Shown here one piece after another: positions 24,739 to 37,600 of a stretch of 64,000 bases of DNA. The notes below the pieces were generated by a model. It made no database searches and was not told the DNA's origin. It worked only from the letters and a program-made list of their open reading frames with translations. Position numbers and translations under genes: made by a program. The stretch comes from Sebastes aleutianus (taxonomy: Eukaryota > Chordata > Actinopteri > Perciformes > Sebastidae). Location: positions 16,355,444 through 16,419,443 of the forward strand of contig CAKAKS010000004.1 in NCBI GenBank assembly GCA_916700875.1, given 5' to 3'. How positions within the stretch are numbered: position 1 is the first letter of the stretch; each line of letters begins with the position of its first letter.

Positions 24739-24960
24739 ATATTGTACATTGACTGATAGCATTTAAAGCTCTGCTCCTTCATCTCCGACACTCCGGCCTG
24801 CTCATTCATTCGTTCTGCCACCATCCATGCTTTTTGGCAATAAAGCCTTTTTGTTCAACTTCAGCTATTGTCTGCGTTTGGGTCCGACACTACACTGATC
24901 GTAACAATATTGTACATTGACTGATAGCATTCAAAGCTCAGCACATTCATCTCCCACACA
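24739..24960. repeat. Duplicated leader segment around an LTR end fragment
   Basis: A leader segment of about 54 bases ('atattgtacattgactgata' to 'catctcc.acac') occurs at 24739-24792 and again at 24907-24960. Between them, 24793-24906 has an AATAAA (24839-24844), 'tgtctgcgtttgggtcc' and an end 'ctgatcgtaaca', typical of the R-U5 end of gypsy LTRs in fish. It may be the 3' end of the retroelement at 21470-24630, now separated from it. Confidence 0.65.
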
Positions 24961-24968
24961 GCACCTTG

Positions 24969-25007
24969 ATGAGGAACCTCTGCAAATTCAGCCGCATATC
25001 AATATGA
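24969..25007 (+). promoter_or_regulatory. Upstream ORF overlapping copy C start
   Basis: A 12-codon ORF starts at 24969 and its TGA (25005-25007) overlaps the main ATG as ATGA, as in B and D-H. Confidence 0.5.
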
Positions 25008-28000
25008 GCAACTTTGGGCAGATCCTAAAGGAGGTTGGGGAGTTTGGATTGTTTCAGAAACGGTTAGTGGCTGTATTATGCATTCCCTGCATGTTTTCAG
25101 CTTTCGACATGATTGGTCCGGTGTTTACAGGAATGAGCTTTCCACATTGCTGTAACACTGACTGGATCTTGGAGCCTGGGCCAAATCTGACAGATGAGAA
25201 ACAAAGAAATCTCACCCTCCCGGTCAAGGATGGACGTTTTGAAAGCTGTAAAATGTTCACACCTGTGGATTTGGATTTGGAGACCATTGAAGCGTATGGG
25301 ATTAACACTACAGTTGGATGCATAGATGGATGGGACTATAACGCACCCATAGGTGCTTCCAGCCTTGTGACAGAGGTAAGCAAATAGTTGTATTTTTAAA
25401 CTGTGGTTTGTGGGCTGGTAGTTTGAGACCACTTCCTGGCAGAGTCCAATCCTTTGTTGAGCCCATAATTACTGACAATGCCCCTATTCTCAGTTCTCAC
25501 TTTGATTTTTTTTTTTTTTTAATCTTTTTGTCCTTTCACCTTCCTTCCCCATGTTCAGTTTGATCTGGTATGTGACAAGAGTGGTTTGATTGAGGCATCA
25601 CAGTCCATCTCCATGGCAGGTGTTCTGGTTGGGTCGCTGATGTATGGGGCAATTTCTGACAAGTATGTACAGTATAAAACATCCACTTCCTTTCACAAGT
25701 TTCTTTGATTTTGCTTTCATAGCAAAGAGCCATTCTTCTTCTTCAACGTTCTACACTATAGCTCACTCCACTGTTGCTGCTCTCTCTCTCCCTCGCTCAC
25801 TCGTTGAACCTTACATATTATACCTTTAAATAATTGGACGCTTACATGCTCTTTAAATAATTGGACGCTTACATGCTCTTCTTCTCTCTTTGTAGGTTTG
25901 GTCGACGCTCTGCGATCCTGCTTTCACTCCTTCTCTCTCTGTTGTTCGGTGTGGGTGCTGCTTTCTCACCAAACGTCTATGTTTATATGGTTCTCAAATT
26001 TTTCTCTGGGACTTCAAGTGTTGTCATTCAGATTAACGCATCTGTGATGGGTAGGTTCACTTTTTCTCTTGTTATATTATCATTATCAGTCACGTTTTTT
26101 TGATGGAAGTAAATGGTGGTACAACAATTACTTTGGACAGATGCAAAACCAGAAAATAACACAATTTTGCAGTTTTACATAGCTTGCTATTACCCACAGT
26201 TTAATACAGGCAATGATCTGACTGGGCACATACCTGTTCTCCTAAACTTGCTGTTATTTACTGCTCAATTAATTTGTATGCACTGTCAATTTTTAACATT
26301 ATATTTATATAGCTGACACTTTTGTGAGCAATGTTGAACGCAAAGGACAGCAGGTCATCCAGGGACATCCAGACACACAGAGATGTGTTCTGCCATCTGG
26401 GTTTCAGACTGGAGAAAAGACAGAATTAGTTGGATGTCATCAGCATAGGTGTGGTAAGAAAAGCCATGTGAGTGAATAACAGAGTCAAGTAACTTGGTGT
26501 TAAGAGAAAAAAGAGGAGGTGACTCAGAAAAGCTGGCTATAGTCTGTATGAAGATGCAGTTGAAGGACTATAAATAAGTTGGAAAATGGTCTAATCAGTA
26601 TGTATGGAATTTAAATTTGAATAATACCCATAATGTATGAAAGATGTGCAATATTTTAAATTTTCTTGAAAAAGCTGACATTAAACTGCATTGCTGGCTT
26701 TAAAATTGAATAATACCCATAATGTTTCAAATGTGTATAAAACTCCTAATGTATGACATGTGGAATATTTTAAGGTTTGAATGGAGCATGAATTAGTAGA
26801 TTTGAAAAAGCAGCTGAAGCAGGAGGAATAGTTGGAAAAGTGGGAAAGGGATGAAGAATATAGAGTAAACAGTGAAAGAAGTTCAAATGGGAGTTTTAGA
26901 GCAAGGACTTAAATGAGTTTAAGTGTACTGAGAAGGATTTAAGTTTTCCTTTAATCGTCTTTTTGGGATTAAGGATAGAACATCAGCTGAGGTCTAAATC
27001 CTGACAAGAGTTGAACTACAAGCACTTTTATTTTGAAAAACTAGGTCCAACCATAGTTTCCTGTTGACATATAGTGACTGTTGGAGGCTTTTATTTTGTA
27101 TATACAAGCCTCATCCTGAGCTTCCTGTTAGGGTACAGGTACTCTACAGGTTTCCGTTTTGAAAAAAAAAAAAAAGCCCCATAGAGTAACTGTGAGCTAT
27201 TTTTACTACATTCATTTGCATTTGTTTAAGATTTGTCTTTGCCAAAAGCTAAAAAAAAGTTGCAACTCTCTTCTGTTGACCTTTAAAGGTTTGAACCTGG
27301 AATCTCCGCTTGCGGCTAGGTTTATTATTGCTGTTGCTGTTATTGTTACAGCTTTTGTGGCCATTCGTAATTCAGATTATTTGAGATTTATTTTTTATCT
27401 GTCAGTCTTCATCAGCTACAGTATTTGTACTGTTTTTCATTAATCACATTACCATATCTAACATCAGAGCTATACATTATGTCACATTCACATAAAAGTT
27501 ATCTGAAAGCTAAAATATATCTGACTTGGCACGAAATAAGAAGGAAGTGTCTGGAAAGTGAATTAACGTGGATGCCTGACAGTTTCATCAGCTACAAACT
27601 AAACACTGTTGTTACCACTGAAATAAAATAACTCAATATGTCCAATACTCATCTGTCTTACAGCTGTGGAGTGGACTGATCCTTCTAAGGCTGCTCTTTG
27701 CACAACAGTCCTTCTGATAATATTTGCTGTTGGACTGATGTTATTGTCTGGCACTGCCTATTTAATCCACAACTGGAGGATCCTGCAGCTGGTGCTCTTC
27801 AGCCCTCTTCTCCTTTTCCTGGGGACCAATTACTGGTCAGCAGCCTCTTATACTATAATATTTTGAAAAGTTCATAAAGTGCTACTCGCCAAAAACAGAA
27901 AGGTTTTAATTATAACATCTAAATCATAGTTTGTGATTTTGAACCTGTGTTCCAATAGGTTTCTCCCAGAGTCAGCTCGCTGGCTGATGACTCAGGGCAG

Positions 28001-30760
28001 GAAGGAGGAGGCACAAAAGGAGCTCCGGAGGGCAGCCAGGGTGAACGGTAGGACGGTCCCAGAAGATCTGCTAGACAAGGTGATCTGCATCAAACACACT
28101 TTGACTTCAACCAAAATATAATAATCCTCTTGATGACACGTACATTTTCAAAAACTTACTTTTTACTTGTTTAGCTTGAGATGGAGGGCACATCCGAAAA
28201 AAGAAACATGTTGGACATCTTCCGGATACCGTATTTGAGAAAACGTACTCTCATCATGGGCTTTAACTGGTGTGTCTTCTTTAATTGAGATAATTGTCCA
28301 TGCCACTGTCTTTCGCAGTCAGCGAATCATTATACATGAGATACATGAATAATGTTTAGCAATGATAGATAGTATGAGTAATAGATACAGTGTTGATAGG
28401 ACAAATTAGTCACAATAATCCTGTTTTTAACTACGGAAACTGAATGTATCTTTCCAACTCTCCAACTGATACTAGGTTCTCAGCAAGTCTTCTGTATTAT
28501 GGACTGAGCCTGAATGTTGGAGGTTTTGGGCTGAATATCTACCTCACACAGTTCATCTTTGGTCTTGTCGAAATTCCTGCAGACCTGAGTACTTTGGCTG
28601 CAATTCAACACTTTGGAAGGAGAATATGTCAAGCAGGCTTCCTGTTCATTGGGGGTGCTGCTTGCCTCGTGGTCCTTGCTGTCCCAAATGGTATCTTCGA
28701 AACCTTGGACATGTTTTTAGTATCTGAAAACATTTGTCATAAAGGTGTCAATGTGTCAATGTTAAACATTTTCTGTTATACTATTTACCCATCAGATCTT
28801 CCTGTGGTGGTAACAACATTAGCCGTACTGGGGAAGTTTGCTGCTACCGTCTCTTTCACCACAGCCTACGTTTACACTCCAGAATTATACCCAACCATTT
28901 TAAGGTAATGTCACTCTTTCTGCTGCTGCTCATGATTACATTAAACATGTTGTTAACACTGATATATCTCTGAATATTTTGTTTGTCAGTTTGCTCTCTG
29001 TTTATTGGTATTCATTAAAACCTTCATATCCAATATTTACTTAATTAGTAATTATCTTGAAAAAGCTGTGAAAAAGACTGCTTTATTTGACAGCGCACAT
29101 AATAATTACTGTGAAAATATTGTGAACAATGGACAATTTTATTTTACAGCACGCATACCCCGTACCTACATTGTAACTACAGTGAAAAAGAGATGAACAT
29201 GAGAACCCTTCATTTTACAGCCCGTTTATATAACATGTAACAAGATGGGAACATTGGACATGATATTATTAATAATAAGTTCTCCATATATCAAAACTGT
29301 GAACACTTTAATTTCCCAATATTATACACAGAAATAATATTTCTATGTTCTGTAATCATTAAAGGAACAGTTTGTAAGAATCAGAAATTGGTTGTAACAG
29401 CGACACCTGTGGCCGTTAAGTCAACGAAAGTCAGTGTCCTGTTGCTCGCGCTCGCCGGTGTGCACGCGATACGTGAATGTGAGCGAGCACCCGTCAAAAC
29501 AGTGAGGCGACACACATCAGCTAAAACCACAATATCACTCTATATTTCAGCAGTTTGGCAGTAATGTTAGCTGACCAGACGAAGGTCTCTCCATGAATCA
29601 ATGCTGATCCTAGTGTTGGCTTTTCCTGCTTCAGCCTCCCGACCGCGGCCGGAGGAAACAGGGGAGACACCGGCACCCGGTCAGAGACCATAACGTTTCT
29701 CGCTGCGGAGCCCCGTCACTTAACAAGACACGGGAAACCTCTGTTGGTCTGGAGGAGCTGCAGCATTTATTTCTGCGCAAACGTCCACTGTACATTCACT
29801 AGATATTTTCAGAGCTAAACTAACTCTTTTGCAGTGTGTAGTGTGCGTGCATGCACATGAGGTGGAGCGAGCTGTGACTGAAGGCAGGCAGGCAGGCAGG
29901 CAGGCAGAGGAGCAGAGACTCCGGCCCTGGAGACCAAAGCTACTGTCTCCCCCGCGTCCTCCGACCGCGACCAACACTGTTTTGCAAGATGGGCTTCACT
30001 AGATATAACTTTGTGGTTTTGGTGCTTCCGTGTAGTTTGTGTTGGAGTCTTGTCTGAACAGCGTAGCCACACGCGAGCGTGCATGGGACACCGACCCGGA
30101 TTGATTTATACATGTAAGAAGTTACAAACAGTCCCTTTAAATATACACAACAAATATTTAAGTGTAATTTTTTTTAAACATTAATTTATTATTGACTAAT
30201 TTTCCTTATATCTTGTCTTCTTCACCCTTTAATTATATATTTATATTGGTATAGGTACCAACCAAGTATTTTATTGATATCTTATATATACATATCAAGT
30301 ACACTGTAATTTATGGGCTGTTACTGAATCATCTCAATCAGTGTGCGATTCCTGATGAGTCCATTGTGCGTTCTTGCAGGCATAATGGTTTCGGTGTAAA
30401 CTCCATGTGTGCGCGTGTTTCGGGTATCCTCGCTCCACTGATCAGCCTCCTGGACGTCTACCATTACACCATCCCCATGCTGATATACGGCATCGTCCCC
30501 ATTGTTGCTGGAGGTTTCTCTTTGCTACTGCCTGAAACCCTCAATGTTGAACTTCAGGACCACACTGAGCTTAAGTGAGCTGAGTATAAATGCTGTATTT
30601 GTAAAAAATATACATATATTCAAAATAGACTAACTGTATTGAGTGTAAATAATTCAATATAATAATCCTTTTTTCTGTTTTTAATTTTAGAAAACCAGCG
30701 AATGGACCTACGGGGAACAGATACATTACTGAAGAAATTATTGAAGAGCACAAACTTTAA
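25004..30760 (+). CDS. slc22a13: SLC22A13-like organic anion transporter, copy C (intact)
   Basis: Exons: 25004-25375, 25559-25662, 25896-26050, 27664-27835, 27959-28079, 28175-28269, 28476-28690, 28796-28904, 30380-30574, 30691-30760; 535 aa, no stops or frameshifts. The MFS/SLC22 layout is as in copy A: sequons N61, N69 and N101, the signature SDKFGRR, PESARWL in the central loop, Arg460 in TM11. TM8 has Asp376 (PADLS) where copy A has Arg. Exons 1-4 are clearly diverged from D-G (for example PHCCNTDW; T-V-L-L-I-I-F in TM5), whereas exons 5-10 and introns 5-8 are almost the same as in D-F. This is the left boundary copy of the homogenised array. Intron 2 is short (233 bases) and lacks the two elements found in D-G. 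Substrate is unknown; small organic anions are the family default. Confidence 0.9.
26051..27663 (+). other. Intron 3 of copy C
   Basis: This 1.6-kb intron aligns to intron 3 of D-G at both ends ('cagatgcaaaaccagaaaataac' side and 'gtgtctggaaagtgaattaacgtgg' side), but holds about 1.1 kb of extra AT-rich DNA (about 26450-27530) missing from D-G. No exon and no clear terminal repeats are seen. Confidence 0.5.
29363..30136. mobile_element. TTAA MITE (AGGGAC family) in intron 8 of copy C
   Basis: Ends are AGGAACAGTTTGTAA and TTACAAACAGTCCCT with TTAA on both sides (29359-29362, 30137-30140). It includes a (GGCA)n run of about six units near 29883. Same family as 6304-6989. Copy G has the empty TTAA site. 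Confidence 0.85.
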
Positions 30761-31679
30761 TTTATACTGAAATCATAATCAGAAGTTTGTAGTTTCTCTG
30801 TTTTCCTTATTTATAATCAGGTATGGTAGCTGTCAACCACAATTTATCTACAATTTAGGAAGCAGAAATTAAGCTGATCAGTAATTTTGAAGTGTCAAAC
30901 AATCAAGGAATTTATTTCATTTAAAAGTCATAATTTGTTAAAGACCAGTTTAGTACATTTTGTAGCTTGAAGTTTATTGGAATTTCAATGTTAATATATT
31001 GCATATATATATCTATATATAGATCTATATCTATATCTATATCTCTCTATATATATAGATATAGAGAGATATATAGCTAGATATATATCTATATCTATAT
31101 ATATACTGTATATATAATATGTGTGTATGTATCTGTATATGTATAGATATTTGTATTCATATTTGTAAATGTATGCGCATATATATACATACAAAGTCTG
31201 TTAAATACTTATTTTGCTCCTAAAGTAGTTTTAGCTAATTTAATAATTGAATAATGTACATATATTACATTTTACAAGATTAAACTAGAAACATATTTTT
31301 GCTCTCTGACTTTTGACTGTGCCCGACTTTTTTCTCCTGTTTTAGCCTCTATATCGAATATCTGTTAGTATTGGTAGGTTGAGTCTAGGTGAGTAGAGTT
31401 ATGTATTGTCACTATCAGAGTTATTGCTCATTTTATTATATTGTCCATTCCAACTTGTACAGTTAGTAGAGCATGACCTTTGGTCCCTACTAAAACATGA
31501 GAGCTATATCTAAAACCATATCACACTCATATAATGTACTGGGTTAAATATTAATTAGTAGATGCATTATTTTAACCTAGTCATGTTGTACATTGACTGA
31601 TAGCATTCAAAGCTCTGCTCCTTCATCTCCCACACTACACTTTGATGAGGAACCTCTGCAAATTCAGCCACATATCAAT
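30761..31679 (+). other. Intergenic region between copies C and D
   Basis: Copy C's 3' flank, then an AT-only microsatellite (about 31000-31125, tatatc/tagata units), then the conserved 5' flank of copy D. No AATAAA was seen close to the stop. The same arrangement with a differing microsatellite follows D, E and F. Confidence 0.6.
31543..31555 (+). promoter_or_regulatory. HNF1-like site upstream of copy D
   Basis: GTTAAATATTAAT, 125 bases before the last position of the leader; 10 of 12 fixed consensus positions. Confidence 0.55.
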
Positions 31680-31683
31680 ATGA
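31645..31683 (+). promoter_or_regulatory. Upstream ORF overlapping copy D start
   Basis: A 12-codon ORF (peptide starting MRNLCKFS) ends in a TGA at 31681-31683 that overlaps the main ATG. Confidence 0.5.
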
Positions 31684-34600
31684 GCAACTTTGGGCAGATC
31701 CTAAAGGAGATTGGGGAGTTTGGATTATTTCAGAAATGGTTATTGGTTGCATTATGCATTCCCTGCATGTTTACAGCTTTTGACGTGATTGGTCCGGTGT
31801 TTACAGGAATGAGCTTTCCACATCACTGTAACACTGACTGGATCTTGGCGCGTGGGCCAAATCTGACAGATGAGAGACAAAAAAATCTCACCCTTCCGGT
31901 CAAGGATGGACGTTTTGAAAGCTGTAAAATGTTCACACCTGTGGATTTGGATTTGGAGACCATTGAAGCGTATGGGATTAACACTACAACTGGATGCATA
32001 GATGGATGGGACTATGACGCACCCATAGGTGCTTCCAGCCTTGTGACAGAGGTAAGCAAATGGATATAAATGATTAATGATTAAAAGATGAAATATTATT
32101 TAATTGTTTGCGGTTTGTGGGCTGGTAGTTTGAGACCGCTTCCTGACAAGGAAGTCCAATCCTGAGTCCAATCCTGTGTTGAGCCCATAATTACTGACTA
32201 TGCCCCTGTTCTCAGTTCTTCCTTTGATTTTTTTAAATTATCTTTTTGTCCTTTCACCTTCCTTTCCCATTTTCAGTTTGATCTGGTGTGTGACAAAAGT
32301 GGTTTGATTGAGGCATCACAGTCTATCTCCATGGCAGGTGTTCTGGTTGGGGCGCTGATGTATGGGGCAATTTCTGACAAGTAAGTATATACAGTATAAA
32401 ACATCCACTTCCTTTCACAAGTTTCTATGATTTTGCTTTCATAGCAAAGAGCCATTCTTCTTCAACGTTCTAACATATGATGTTCATTTAAAGGTATAAT
32501 ATCCACGAATTTCCTAAAAAACAATGTATGAACTGATACTAAAGTAATCTCTCTCAATCATCACTTACTCCCCACTAGAAGTGTGTTGCAGTGTTTGTTT
32601 CTGCAGAAACCCTGCATGCCTCTGCCTGTATTTTCTCTTTTCTTCTGATTTCGCTTTACTCTGGACATTTCTGGGCGTCTGCAAACAGCCTTTGGGCCCC
32701 ACGTGTGGGTGTAACCCCCAGCCAATAACAGCATGCAGGGTGTGCAGCCCGTTCATGTTGTCAAATATCGCTGCTTTGTCTTTGCCAGTCCCCCTTTAGC
32801 TCTGTCCGATACAAAATGTCCGTATTTCACGGATGATAACGGGTTGTGTTATGTGCATGTTGTTCCAGTGATCCCCGGCTCGAGTGCTGCTATGATCTAT
32901 GTGTGTCAGTAGTTTGACCAAGAGCAGCGCTGAGCCACACACATAGACTCCGGCTGCATTCATTAAAAATCCGGCAACTCGGTTCCTTCCCGCAGGGTTA
33001 TGCGGAGTTGTGCCGAGTTAATTGTGTATTTATCTGTGCTTTAGAACTAAACTGCCGGGAAACATTTCGAAAATAATGTTTTATTTCTCAGATTTACTGC
33101 TTTGTTCTCACTAACGCCGCTCTCTCTCTTCAGTCACTCTATAGCTCGCTCCACCATCGCTGCTCTCTCTCTCCCTCACTCGCTCGTTGAGCCTTACATG
33201 TTAAACCTTTAAAGAGTTAGTGGAGCCGATAGTGGAAAAATCGTTCAAATAGTGATACAAGCGCCAAATTTGGCATGATGATTCCAGAGAGGACACTGAG
33301 CAAATATAAACGATTGGCCACTTGAAAATCAAAGATGGCGGCCGTTTTTCACGATGGCCTCCAAATTGACCTAATTGTTTCTCTCATAGAAATTCATCCA
33401 CTTGGTCGATTTGAGTGATCTTGGTGTCAAATGATATGTTCTCTAGCATGCTGGATCTAATTTTGATAGTTTTAACAATCTTTAACGGCAATATGGCAGC
33501 CATTTTGTGTCTGTTTAGTGTCTGCTTCCTCATGAGAGCATGGGGTGTCACAGCATCCAGGGACTTCCTATTGTTGCTGATGGCTTTGTCCCCTTATGCC
33601 GCAATGACCGTGCAAGATATTTCAGCTTCACACACACTTTCTCGGCGGGAAAATGAAACAGCTGGGTCTTGATGCTTGATTCCCTGGCCGCCATATTGCA
33701 GTTAAAATGATCAAAACTATCAAAATTAGATCCAGCATGCTAGAAAAACATATAATTTGACACCAAGATCACTCAAATTGACCAACTGGATGAATTTCTG
33801 TGAGATAAATCATTATCAGCAGGTCAATTTGGTGGCCATCTTGAAAATGGGCGCGATCTTGGATTTTCAAGTGGCCAGTTGTTTATATTTGCTAAGTGAC
33901 CCCTCGGCAATCATCATGCCATATTTGGTGCTTGTATCACTATTTGCACGATTTGACTGAAAAATTGATGTTATCCGCTCCATTAAGTTGGACGCTTACA
34001 TGCTCTTCTTCTCTCTTTATAGGTTTGGTCGACGCTCTGCGATCCTGCTTTCACTCCTTCTCTCTCTGTTGTTTGGTGTGGGTGCTGCTTTCTCACCAAA
34101 CGTCTATGTTTATATGGTTCTCAAATTTTTCTCTGGGACTTCAGGTGTTGTCATTCAGATGAACGCAGCTGTGATGGGTAGGTCCACTTTTTGTCTTGTT
34201 TTATTATCATCATCAGTCACGTTTTTTTGATGGAAGTAAATGGTGGTACAACAACTACTTTGGACAGATGATAAACCAGAAAATAACACTATTCTGCAAT
34301 TTTTCATAACTTGCCATTACCCACACAATTTACCACAGGCGATGATCTGACTGGGCACATACCTGTTCACTTAAACTAGCTTTTATTTACTGCTCAATTA
34401 ATTTGTATGCACTGTCAATTTTTAACATTATATTTATATAGCTGACACTTTTGTGAGCAATGTTGGACGCAAAGGACAGCAGGTCATCCAGTGTCAGCCA
34501 GACACACAGAGATGTGTGCTGCAACCTGGGTTTCAGACTGTGGAACAGACAGAATTAGTGGGATGTCATCAGCACTTGACTTGGTAAGAAGGAAGTGTCT

Positions 34601-37600
34601 GGAAAGTGAGTTAACGTGGATGCCGGACATCAGTTTCATCAGCTACAAACTAAACACTGTTGTTACCACTGAAATAAAATAACTCAATATGTCCAATACT
34701 CATCTGTTTTACAGCTGTGGAGTGGACTGATCCTTCTAAGGCTGCTCTTTGCACAGCGGTCATCCTGATGCTACTTGCTGTTGGACTGATGTTATTGCCT
34801 GGCATTACCTATTTAATCCACAACTGGAGGATCCTGCAGCTGGTGCTCTTCAGCCCTCTTCTCCTTTTCCTGGGGACCAATTACTGGTCAGCAGCCTCTT
34901 ATACTATAATATTTTGAAAAGTTCATAAAGTGCTACTCGCCAAAAACAGAGAGGTTATAAGTAGAACATCCAAATCATAGTTTGTGATTTTGAACCTGTG
35001 TTCCAATAGGTTTCTCCCAGAGTCAGCTCGCTGGCTGATGACTCAGGGCAGGAAGGAGGACGCACAAAAGGAGCTCCGGAGGGCAGCCAGGGTGAACGGG
35101 AGGACGGTCCCAGAAGATCTGCTAGACAAGGTGATCTGCATCAAACACACTTTGACTTCAACCAAAATATAATAATCCTCTTGATGACACGTACATTTTC
35201 AAAAACTTACTTTTTACTTGTTTAGCTTGAGATGGAGGGCACATCCGAAAAAAGAAACATGTTGGACATCTTCCGGATACCGTATTTGAGAAAATGTACT
35301 CTCATCATGGGCTTTAACTGGTGTGTCTTATTTAATTGAGATAATTGTCCATGCCACTGTCTTTCTCAGTCAGCGAATCATTATACATGAGATACATGAA
35401 TAATGTTTAGCAATGATAGATAGTATGAGTAATAGATACAGTAATAGATACAGTGTTGATAGGACAAATTAGTCACAATAATCCTGTTTTTAACTAGGGA
35501 AACTGAATGTATCTTTCCAACTCTCCAACTGATACTAGGTTCTCAGCAAGTCTTCTGTATTATGGACTGAGCCTGAATGTTGGAGGTTTTGGGCTGAATA
35601 TCTACCTCACACAGTTCATCTTTGGTCTTGTCGAAATTCCTGCAGACCTGAGTACTTTGGCTGCAATTCAACACTTTGGAAGGAGAATATGTCAAGCAGG
35701 CTTCCTGTTCATTGGGGGTGCTGCTTGCCTCGTGGTCCTTGCTGTCCCAAATGGTATCTTCGAAACCTTGGACATGTTTTTAGTATCTGAAAACATTTGT
35801 CATAAAGGTGTCAATTTTTCAATGTTAAGCATTTTCTGTTATACTAATTACCCATCAGATCTTCCTGTGGTGGTAACAACATTAGCCGTACTGGGGAAGT
35901 TTGCTGCTGCTGCCTCTTTCGCCGTAGCCTACGTTTACAGTCCAGAATTATACCCAACCATTTTAAGGTAATGTCACTCTTTCTGCTGCTGCTCATGATT
36001 ACATTAAACATGTTGTTAACACTGATATCTCTGTGAATATTTTGTTTGTCAGTTTGTTCTTTATTTATTGGTATTCATTAAAACCTGCATACCCAATATT
36101 TACTTAATTAGTAATTATCTTGAAAAAGCTGTGAAAAAGACTGCTTTATTTGACAGCGCACATAATAATTACTGTGAAAATATTGTGAACAATGGACCAT
36201 TTTATTTTACAGCACGCATACCCCGTACCTACATTGTAACTACAGTGAAAAAGAGATGAACATGAGAACCCTTCATTTTACAGCCCGTTTATATAACATG
36301 TAACAAGATGGGAACATTGGACATGATATTATTAATAATAAGTTCTCCATATATCAAAACTGTGAACACTTTAATTTCCCAATATTATACACAGAAATAA
36401 TATTTCTATGCTCTGTAATCATTAAAGGAACAGTTTGTAAGAATCAGAAATTGGTTGTAACAGCGACACCTGTGGCCGTTAAGTCAACGAAAGTCAGTGT
36501 CCTGTTGCTCGCGCTCGCCGGTGTGCACGCGATACGTGAATGTGAGTGAGCACCCGTCAAAACAGTGAGGCAACACACATCAGCTAAAACCACAATATCA
36601 CTCTATATTTCACCTGCTTGGTAGTAATGTTAGCTGACCAGACGAAGGTCTCTCCATGAATCAATGCTGATCCTAGTGTTGGCTTTTCCTGCTTCAGCCT
36701 CCCGACCGCGGCCGGAGGAAACAGGGGAGACACCGGCACCCGGTCAGAGAAGATAACGTTTCTCGCTGCGGAGCCCCGTCACTTAACAAGACACGGGAAA
36801 CCTCTGTTGGTCTGGAGGAGCTGCAGCATTTATTTCTGCCCAAACGTCCACTGTACATCCAATAGATATTTTCAGAACTAAACTAACTCTTCTGCAGTGA
36901 GTAGTGTGCGCGCATGCACATGAGGTGGAGCGAGCTGTGACTGAAGGCAGGCAGGCAGGCAGAGGAGCAGAGACTCCGGCCCTGGAGACCAAAGCTATGG
37001 TCTCCCCCGCGTCCTCCGACCGCGACCAACACTGTTTTGCAAGACGGGCTTCACTAGATATAACTTTGTGGTTTTGGTGCTTCCGTGTAGTTTGTGTTGG
37101 AGTCTTGTCTGAACAGCGTAGCCACACGCGAGCGCGCATGGGACACCGACCCGGATTGATTTATACGTGTTAGAAGTTACAAACAGTCCCTTTAAATAGA
37201 CACAACAAATATTTAAGTGTAATCTTTTTTTAAACATTAATTTATTATTGACTACTTTTCCTTATATCTTGTCTTCTTCACCCTTTAATTATATATTTAT
37301 ATTGGTATAGGTACCAACCAAGTATTTTATTGATATCTTATATATACATATCAAGTACACTGTAATTTATGGGCTGTTACTGAATCATCTCAATCAGTGT
37401 GCGATTCCTGATGAGTCCATTGTGCGTTCTTGCAGGCATAATGGTTTCGGTGTAAACTCCATGTGTGCGCGTGTTTCGGGTATCCTCGCTCCACTGATCA
37501 GCCTCCTGGACGTCTACCATTACACCATCCCCATGCTGATATACGGCATCGTCCCCATTGTTGCTGGAGGTTTCTCTTTGCTACTGCCTGAAACCCTCAA

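Noticed and set aside
29720..30084. Minus-strand open frames in intron 8 of C-F
   Set aside because: They lie within the TTAA MITE and include the GGCA microsatellite (Pro-Ala-Cys-Leu repeats); no family resemblance.
30991..31194. Minus-strand Tyr/Ile-rich frame
   Set aside because: Translation of an AT microsatellite.
31593..31679. N-terminal extension beginning TDSIQSS before MSNFG in several copies
   Set aside because: The only start available is TTG; the first in-frame ATG is MSNFG, which also matches copy A and the usual SLC22 N-terminus.
32565..32799. Overlapping plus and minus frames in intron 2 of D-G
   Set aside because: They lie inside the second TTAA-flanked MITE, with no start context, splice links or known motifs.
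33415..33672. 85-codon plus-strand frame repeated in D-G
   Set aside because: It spans the centre of the foldback element and recurs only because the unit is duplicated.
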